From positions 1 to 46,220 of the forward strand of contig JABMPJ010000089.1 of the NCBI GenBank assembly GCA_013203785.1: DNA of 46,220 nt. Reading direction: 5' to 3'. The position numbers and the translations under genes are program-made. This document shows positions 43,101 to 46,220 of this stretch, one piece after another; position 1 is the first letter of the stretch; each line of letters starts with the position of its first letter. The DNA is from Lentisphaerota bacterium. GTDB lineage: Bacteria > Verrucomicrobiota > Kiritimatiellia > UBA8416 > JABMPJ01. The notes beneath the pieces were generated by a model, which saw nothing but the letters and a program-made list of their open reading frames with translations, had not been told where the DNA came from and searched no databases.

Positions 43101-43826
43101 TCGTTCGAGGAACTCAACAGGGTGCTCATTGGTGAGTTCAACGCCACCGGGATATTTCTCGAGCATACCGGGATGGCGCGTGAATCGGCTGGGGGCAGCC
43201 ATGCCCGCGCCGCAGCGCTCGCCGTCCACAAAGCGGTTGTCAATCTCCGTGACGATATCAAAGAGACTGACGAGCTCCTGCTGGAAGTTTTGATCGCAAT
43301 CACCGTCGTTCGGGTCGAAATCCGACATACGCGGGGCGCGCTTGAAACCAAGCGGATAGGCCCCATCCCACCAGCCGTGGAAATCGTTCTTATGCATGCC
43401 GGGATAGCTCTCGATATGAGGGCCATTGCCGGTATGATTGAAGACGATATCGGGGTAGATTCGGATATCGCAGTTGTGGGCATTATCCGTCATATTGCGC
43501 AGCGAACCGCGCGTGCCGTAGCGCGTGGCGAGCGTGCCCCGCTGTGGATGTTCGCCCACGTCGAACCGGTCGAACAGGTTGTACCCCACGTTGCCGCCAC
43601 CGCCGTTGGGAAAGACGCCGGCAATGGGCGATTTGCAGGGCGAGGGATGCCAGATGCCTTCAAAGCCAATTTCGGCCACGAGGGGCAGGCGCTGATACAT
43701 GTCATCCCACTCCGTCTCAAACCACTGCACGATCACTTCGGCGGGAGCACAGATGGGGAGGAAGAAGGAGACAGCAAGCGAGAGGAGCAAGATGCCGGTT
43801 GTACAGAAACGATTCCTCACAGTCAT
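37158..43826 (-). CDS. Giant secreted protein with two GH13 amylase domains
   Basis: A protein of 2222 residues with a signal peptide (ILLLSLAVSFFLPICAPAE). GH13 domain 1 has DIVFNHTGN (His131), WDGVRLDAPKH (nucleophile Asp259), IFGEMFI (Glu317) and FTHSHDEDN (Asp379). The middle holds Ig-like and CBM25-like modules (VTLTYRPNEGPLTGLSP) and acidic SDGDGLPDD/DWDNDGFPN calcium loops. GH13 domain 2 (from about 1447) has VMMDGTFNHS, GLRCDFAQG (about 1722), FMAESLDGY (about 1754) and LSGHDEVLP (about 1838). The end has thrombospondin-3-type loops and the AGTDPDD/W-rich C-terminal module. Both catalytic sets are complete. It should degrade extracellular alpha-glucan. AAGGAG fits a GTG start at 43820 at least as well as the ATG. 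Confidence 0.9.
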   Translation of the reverse strand: MTVRNRFCTTGILLLSLAVSFFLPICAPAEVIVQWFETEWDDMYQRLPLVAEIGFEGIWHPSPCKSPIAGVFPNGGGGNVGYNLFDRFDVGEHPQRGTLATRYGTRGSLRNMTDNAHNCDIRIYPDIVFNHTGNGPHIESYPGMHKNDFHGWWDGAYPLGFKRAPRMSDFDPNDGDCDQNFQQELVSLFDIVTEIDNRFVDGERCGAGMAAPSRFTRHPGMLEKYPGGVELTNEHPVEFLERWIQWLGNAEDWDGVRLDAPKHVVREFFGQAEPVAWGFNHWIQENFNSRRGHSDTDEINEMYLPDIRRDDALIFGEMFIYSKSEVGYWRDWGVKMRYLDFPHLKQMQYEAFNNGNMGALASDAAFGPNEGVMFTHSHDEDNMGKKELAYAYILTHIGIPVVYFTGNNYDPADQGSRNWLKIGYESAMGEYGNGTIPNLVYIHNQFARGAEWGRWADGDLYVYERFDDMNSSGSAPDSGESLLLVGLNDGGYDRTETVACAFPDGTVLHDYTGNNPTDLTVSGGQVTLTVPGLGGQGYVCYAPRVPMADGDPIRFSSSTNMPWIIPDGRMIAGEGILRSVTRLTNDTVDINVHYSDAVGEPAVDEVNVKWGGGWDIGGAAPYDSGKDFVRGGFMNASPVSGPHWRLTVGLTNVTEGLHLVKGRVFNGGSGLPDRYQTFHETVYVDRHGPDLEIANLTNNATIDGDRTIEIINEDKTAYDMQVRINGGSWESAHEIMKGRWKYTIQGVATGTSHTVEVQAGEYDFGSPRSQINSSTLLRTFGVRDTSAMTLTMNHAEGDPIYLPFFKTSGSVGSGTVTLLWDGYILNHVDVSGGNYTNVFTGEYLSGGEALHFTGAFVNGPHFFEAVLDAGGGDVKVVSRTVFFNLYGKKDHPTDSRYAYDSDGDGLPDDIEAPGFTDGSFPGPNVQWPGDSNWDMIPQSWESWGKLNPMNHNTFYDIDWDGDDDWDNDGFPNLCEVVQGYLLHDNPAYFNIYDAGSHPDTCDTGPVAAQISWSPELPDNCDGSSVTLTYRPNEGPLTGLSPVRVGVLTNDTSAGVFGMTENGGGWQYSYGMDTNITNLAVWFEADDGGTIYDNGAGANYPVPITPCINDAPCFTMDGAFDSASYEIANNGMKILAAASGDCFYVATWSAHKGGGVGGDHFIFVTDAPGDAEAAPWAKSGIVKFEKSTKPWVAGESDTYPNGYFGLSNGGSLGRVAMGPDGGALEAEFNLLEVFGYRPKVLYIAVVVYGDVDGSQITDQCPTEWQGAEYDAFLDANVVNLDEMEFLPVCVESVRDEDLDGDFDRGAPAMQSDVGGTIRDANYDLRRFFIDELAGESSSITVTLFPNVTAPDVATDVELISNLNRRNFAVMTEDLDLVTAANPSGYSRAYPMATIDPNQFRTTLPVNRCGAYRINARYKLNGSGPWIYYTDHCLRRDLAVVVSPPKALDVVMYEVNPTTAEATEASFAGRSTFEDLYIQNIDRPDTLHSGYYTNLGVNMLWLQPIHPIGIDGRDLDPDTLQPWNPGSPYAVRDYWSVSPALGSSNTPQSALQEFKDFVSALDSERVGVMMDGTFNHSAPDCVLGQGAVDLFVWATNGNTEIRSKRPQWFAKAGSPGEHATVYQGGGNTDIAIAPDRIDFGKWTDVREFWFGSYDALVKGGSPGESSSRHYREFLSERDVFYGQDAYSAEVWEYFAHYGLYWLDQTGCPEGTPKSESYKGIDGLRCDFAQGLPSQFWEYCINRTRQRKWDFIFMAESLDGYREIDGSKRHGVGYRSSRHFDVLNENMVFYWRDQFFDYPANGCGGGFSPTPTTGPTRDALTDRREAYDGSPILLNLSGHDEVLPNHDGWRLFYAHAELAAVDGVPMMLYGQEAGAQNDAATYQCGDASSSIPDALHNFDHYELNFGKSIPNFKRYNCMTSIWQNANATLRAAYGRANRARLQSPALRSQGLYFLNDMTTAAVRDDIFAVAKFEQPGISAATQDVVFAFVNNNYWSGDGYGTNLTATYNVDVDYNGANWFGIVSGHLYNVVDLLSTSPTIELWGSDLAGSVILAAGLGVGLNQDALAGKQAQYIKLIDKTDSGPGDNDNDGLNDWQDPDDDNDGMPDVYETANNLDPLSGIGVNGWGGDKDGDTISNGAEMIAGTDPDDINDFLRITSVETNTVGAAVTWRSVSDIDYTVEHRDNLLPPDTWQPDDSLTALSSNQTLDVSLPSLTTNRFWRVQVIQ

Positions 43827-44194
43827 TCTCCTTGATTGAACGAGACACTACCTCTTGTTTCAGACCCTCGTATGGAGGGCTGTCGTGTCGAGGTTTCAGA
43901 TGCAGGACGCGGCCTGAATTGCCTTCTGGATGTCAAAATAAAATGACGCGCAGAGGTAGTTGTCGCCCGTTCCTGGCGCAGCCATGCACCGCGCCGGATC
44001 GGTCAAGAACGACTGTATGGGAAAGAACAACACCACCACTTCAAAACAGTCGCAGTCTAGCATGGATAACCAGTCGATGAAAAGCAGGAATTGAGTACAG
44101 GATTCTGCGTGAGGATGCTGCGACCAGGCCGAGCCTATCGGCTCACCCCCTTCTCTTTGCGGTCACCGCAACGACCCTTTTTTGATTTGACCCG
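43827..44194. other. Divergent intergenic region
   Basis: The start regions of the giant amylase gene (minus) and the GNAT-deacetylase gene (plus) face away from each other here. One short minus-strand frame (44063-43896, 55 residues, starting MLDCDCFEVVVLFF and with five Cys) is open but has no ribosome site, and I do not regard it as a confident gene. No clear promoter for the minus-strand amylase gene was found. Confidence 0.4.
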
Positions 44195-44223
44195 TTGACG
44201 TTGGCACCAGTCGGGCGTATAGG
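44195..44223 (+). promoter_or_regulatory. Sigma-70-like promoter of the GNAT-deacetylase gene
   Basis: TTGACG (44195-44200) and TATAGG (44218-44223) are separated by the optimal 17 bases and lie about 120 bases upstream of the start codon, on the correct strand. This is the best-formed promoter seen in the window. Confidence 0.5.
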
Positions 44224-44345
44224 GTCGCGCTGGATGGAGTGCGCCTGCACGCTTGATCAGGGCAGAACAGAAGGGAGCGTTAGCCAAGGATGATGGCATA
44301 CCACATAGAGCGACGCACAGTGGCACCAGACCTGCGAGGCATTCG

Positions 44346-46145
44346 ATGATATTACGGATTCACCGCGTCTACAGCACGGCCTTGCCGGCGGACCGTGACC
44401 GCGTCGCGCAGGTCCAGGTGATCTTTCGCGACAACTTCGCCGCCGTGGCGACCTATGCCGACAAGATTCCTGACCTGCTCAACCGGCCGTTCGAGTTCGG
44501 CTACCGCAGCGTCCTCTTCGTCAGCGAGAATGCCAGCGGCTCGGTCACGGGATTCTCACTCTTCCTTCATCTACCCGAAATCAACAGCTCGCTGCTCGAT
44601 TTTGTGGCCATTCGGAAGGGAATCCGGGGCGGCGGACTGGGCGGTGCCCTCTATTCGGCCACACGCGAGTACCTCCGCGAGATGGGATCGCGCGGGCTCT
44701 ACATGGAGGTGTTTCCCGACTCCCCCTTGGTGAAAGATCCGGCCGTGCTGGCCCAAAATCGGCGGCGTATCCGCTTCTATGAAAGCCATGGTGCCCGCAT
44801 CATTACGGGAACTGACTTTGAGACTCCCATCGATGAGGATCCGGCCGCACACCTCATGTTCGACAGCTTGGGGCGCGAAGACCCGCTCCGCCGGGCAGAG
44901 GCACGCGCAGCCTTCCGACTGATCCTGACCCGCAAATACTCCAAACTGGTCGCGCCCGATTACATAGAGCGAGTGGTGGAAAGTGTGGTCGATGACCCTG
45001 TGCGCGTTCTTGAACCGCGGCGATCAAAGAAGACCAGAACGGACGCGGTGCCGACGGTTCATGCGGAGAAGGCCTTCGCCCTGGTGTCAAGCCCCGCTCA
45101 CGCCCTGCACCATGTCCGCGAACAAGGCTATGTAGAACGGCCGGCACGAGTCGACTCTCTGTGCGAGGCCCTTGCGCCTCTGCCTTTCTTCGAAAGCAGA
45201 CCGCTGGTCCACTTCCCTGACAAACACATCAAGGCGGTGCATGCCCCCGACTTCGTGACCTATCTCCACGATGTCTGCCTCAAGCTCAACTCAAAACGGC
45301 CCGTCTATCCCTATGTCTTCCCCATCCGTCGGCCAGAAAAACGGCCCAAAGATCTCGCCGTGCGGGCGGGCTACTACTGCATCGACACCTTCACCCCACT
45401 CGACCGCAACGCCTACGACGCGGCCCGCGCCGCCGTGGATACGGCCCTCAGTGCCGCCCGGCTCGTGGTCGACGGTCGACGCGTCGCCTACGCGATATGC
45501 CGCCCCCCGGGCCACCATGCGGAACGCCGTGCCTTCGGTGGTTTCTGCTATTTTAACAATGCCGCCATAGCGGCCCACTACTTGAGCACGCTGGGGCGCG
45601 TGGCAACGCTGGATATCGATTATCACCACGGTAACGGCACGCAGGATATATTCTACCAACGCGCCGATGTCCTGACGGTCTCGGTGCATGGCCACCCGAA
45701 TATCGCCTATCCCTATTTTTCGGGGTTCGCGGACGAACGAGGTGATGGCGATGGCGTGGGCTACAACCGCAACTACCCACTATCCGAAACGATAACCGAG
45801 GTGCAGTATCTGGCCACATTTGACCGCGCCCTGGCGACGGTGCGTCGTTATGATCCGACCTTTCTGGTCGTATCGATTGGCTTCGACATTATGAAAGGCG
45901 ACCCCACCGGAACGTTCCCGCTCACGGCGGGATCCATGCGCGAGATTGGCCGCCGACTGGTATCCATGGCCCTGCCCACGCTCGTGGTTCAGGAGGGGGG
46001 CTACCGCTTGAACAACCTCCGCAGTGGCGCACCCGCCTTCTTCAAGGGGCTGTACGAATGTGTCGAACGCGGGGGACCGGTCCACAAGACGACACAGCGA
46101 CGCGGGCGCACTTCTTCTCATCGGTGGTCATCGGCTTCTCAGTGA
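44346..46145 (+). CDS. GNAT acetyltransferase fused to an acetylpolyamine/histone-deacetylase domain
   Basis: A 599-residue soluble protein from the ATG at 44346 (GAGG six bases upstream). Residues about 1-190 are a GNAT fold with the acetyl-CoA loop IRKGIRGGGLGGALYSATRE and a closing RIRFYESHGARII. Residues about 250-580 are a zinc deacetylase: catalytic RPPGHHAERRAFGGFCYFNN, zinc ligands in LDIDYHHGNGTQ and SIGFDIMKGDPTG, and VQEGGYRLNNL. DYHHGNGTQ is the form found in acetylpolyamine amidohydrolases rather than classical HDACs. One chain thus carries a domain that adds acetyl groups and one that removes them. The substrate could be a polyamine, another amine or protein lysine. Confidence 0.88.
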   Translation: MILRIHRVYSTALPADRDRVAQVQVIFRDNFAAVATYADKIPDLLNRPFEFGYRSVLFVSENASGSVTGFSLFLHLPEINSSLLDFVAIRKGIRGGGLGGALYSATREYLREMGSRGLYMEVFPDSPLVKDPAVLAQNRRRIRFYESHGARIITGTDFETPIDEDPAAHLMFDSLGREDPLRRAEARAAFRLILTRKYSKLVAPDYIERVVESVVDDPVRVLEPRRSKKTRTDAVPTVHAEKAFALVSSPAHALHHVREQGYVERPARVDSLCEALAPLPFFESRPLVHFPDKHIKAVHAPDFVTYLHDVCLKLNSKRPVYPYVFPIRRPEKRPKDLAVRAGYYCIDTFTPLDRNAYDAARAAVDTALSAARLVVDGRRVAYAICRPPGHHAERRAFGGFCYFNNAAIAAHYLSTLGRVATLDIDYHHGNGTQDIFYQRADVLTVSVHGHPNIAYPYFSGFADERGDGDGVGYNRNYPLSETITEVQYLATFDRALATVRRYDPTFLVVSIGFDIMKGDPTGTFPLTAGSMREIGRRLVSMALPTLVVQEGGYRLNNLRSGAPAFFKGLYECVERGGPVHKTTQRRGRTSSHRWSSASQ

Positions 46146-46147
46146 TC

Positions 46148-46220
46148 ATGTCAGCACGGTCGTGCGTTTCTACTTCAGAACCCCCTGAACGTCTTGTATT
46201 TACGCCAACACCTAACGAGC
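46148..46220 (+). CDS. Possible start of a following gene, cut by the window edge
   Basis: An ATG two bases after the deacetylase stop opens a frame (MSARSCVSTSEPPERLVFTP) that stays open to the end of the window, 24 codons. There is no distinct ribosome site, so this could equally be non-coding. Confidence 0.2.
   Translation, partial: MSARSCVSTSEPPERLVFTPTPNE

Noticed and set aside
42639..43835. Plus-strand frame of 398 codons opposite the N-terminus of the giant amylase
   Set aside because: It is antisense to the catalytic domain 1 motifs; no motif of its own.
44135..44326. 63-codon minus-strand frame upstream of the GNAT-deacetylase gene
   Set aside because: It overlaps the likely promoter of that gene and has no ribosome site or recognisable sequence.
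1..46220. tRNA, rRNA or other structured RNA genes
   Set aside because: Looked for cloverleaf-like and conserved rRNA stretches by eye and saw none; a covariance-model search would be needed to exclude small RNAs.

Overview
The window looks like a chromosomal segment, with a moderately high GC content, from a Gram-negative member of the PVC group, most likely a Kiritimatiellota or Verrucomicrobiota relative. Evidence: outer-membrane proteins and lipoproteins; very large secreted proteins that end in DxDxDG calcium repeats, an AGTDP/LGTDP motif and a W-rich C-terminal module typical of that group; and a relic of a PVC-style RHS/YD-repeat protein. The assignment is an inference from protein style, not from a marker gene. 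No rRNA, tRNA or CRISPR was seen. Almost every real gene is on the minus strand. Exceptions are a secreted pair (26511-28207) and the last gene (44346-46145).

Region 1 (1-10.1 kb) is a scrapyard-like accessory island. It holds an ArsP-type permease cut short near the window edge, its ArsR repressor with two matching operators, a beta-barrel protein, an HMA lipoprotein, a methyltransferase, a CDF metal exporter with an altered metal site, and a UPF0175/PIN toxin-antitoxin pair. Broken copies lie between them: a czcA/cusA scrap, a CDF tail, a frameshifted methyltransferase and the C-terminal third of a phosphofructokinase. A PilZ protein, a calcium-repeat lipoprotein, a GT4 glycosyltransferase, a cyclic-nucleotide-binding protein and a CBM48 protein complete it.

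Region 2 (10.1-26.2 kb) is a co-directional copper/silver-type efflux block. It contains a Cache-domain histidine kinase, an NtrC-type regulator, a CheY-like receiver, a TolC-type channel, small lipoproteins, two YHS-domain proteins, a CusB-like adaptor with two metal-binding domains plus DUF3347, a CusA-like pump with the methionine triad, and two related CxxC lipoproteins. A beta-barrel porin overlapping an FMN-binding (flavinylation-motif) protein lies at the upstream end.

Region 3 (26.2-28.5 kb) holds a ~165-bp imperfect palindrome, two hypothetical exported proteins on the plus strand, an RHS relic and a 12-bp tandem repeat.

Region 4 (28.5-43.8 kb) is an alpha-glucan block: a GH13 enzyme, a membrane-anchored CBM48/GH13 debranching-type enzyme, a GH57 protein broken by one extra base between its two predicted catalytic residues, and a 2222-residue secreted protein with two complete GH13 catalytic domains. 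Region 5 (44.3-46.1 kb) is a GNAT acetyltransferase fused to an acetylpolyamine/histone-deacetylase domain, with a good sigma-70-like promoter.
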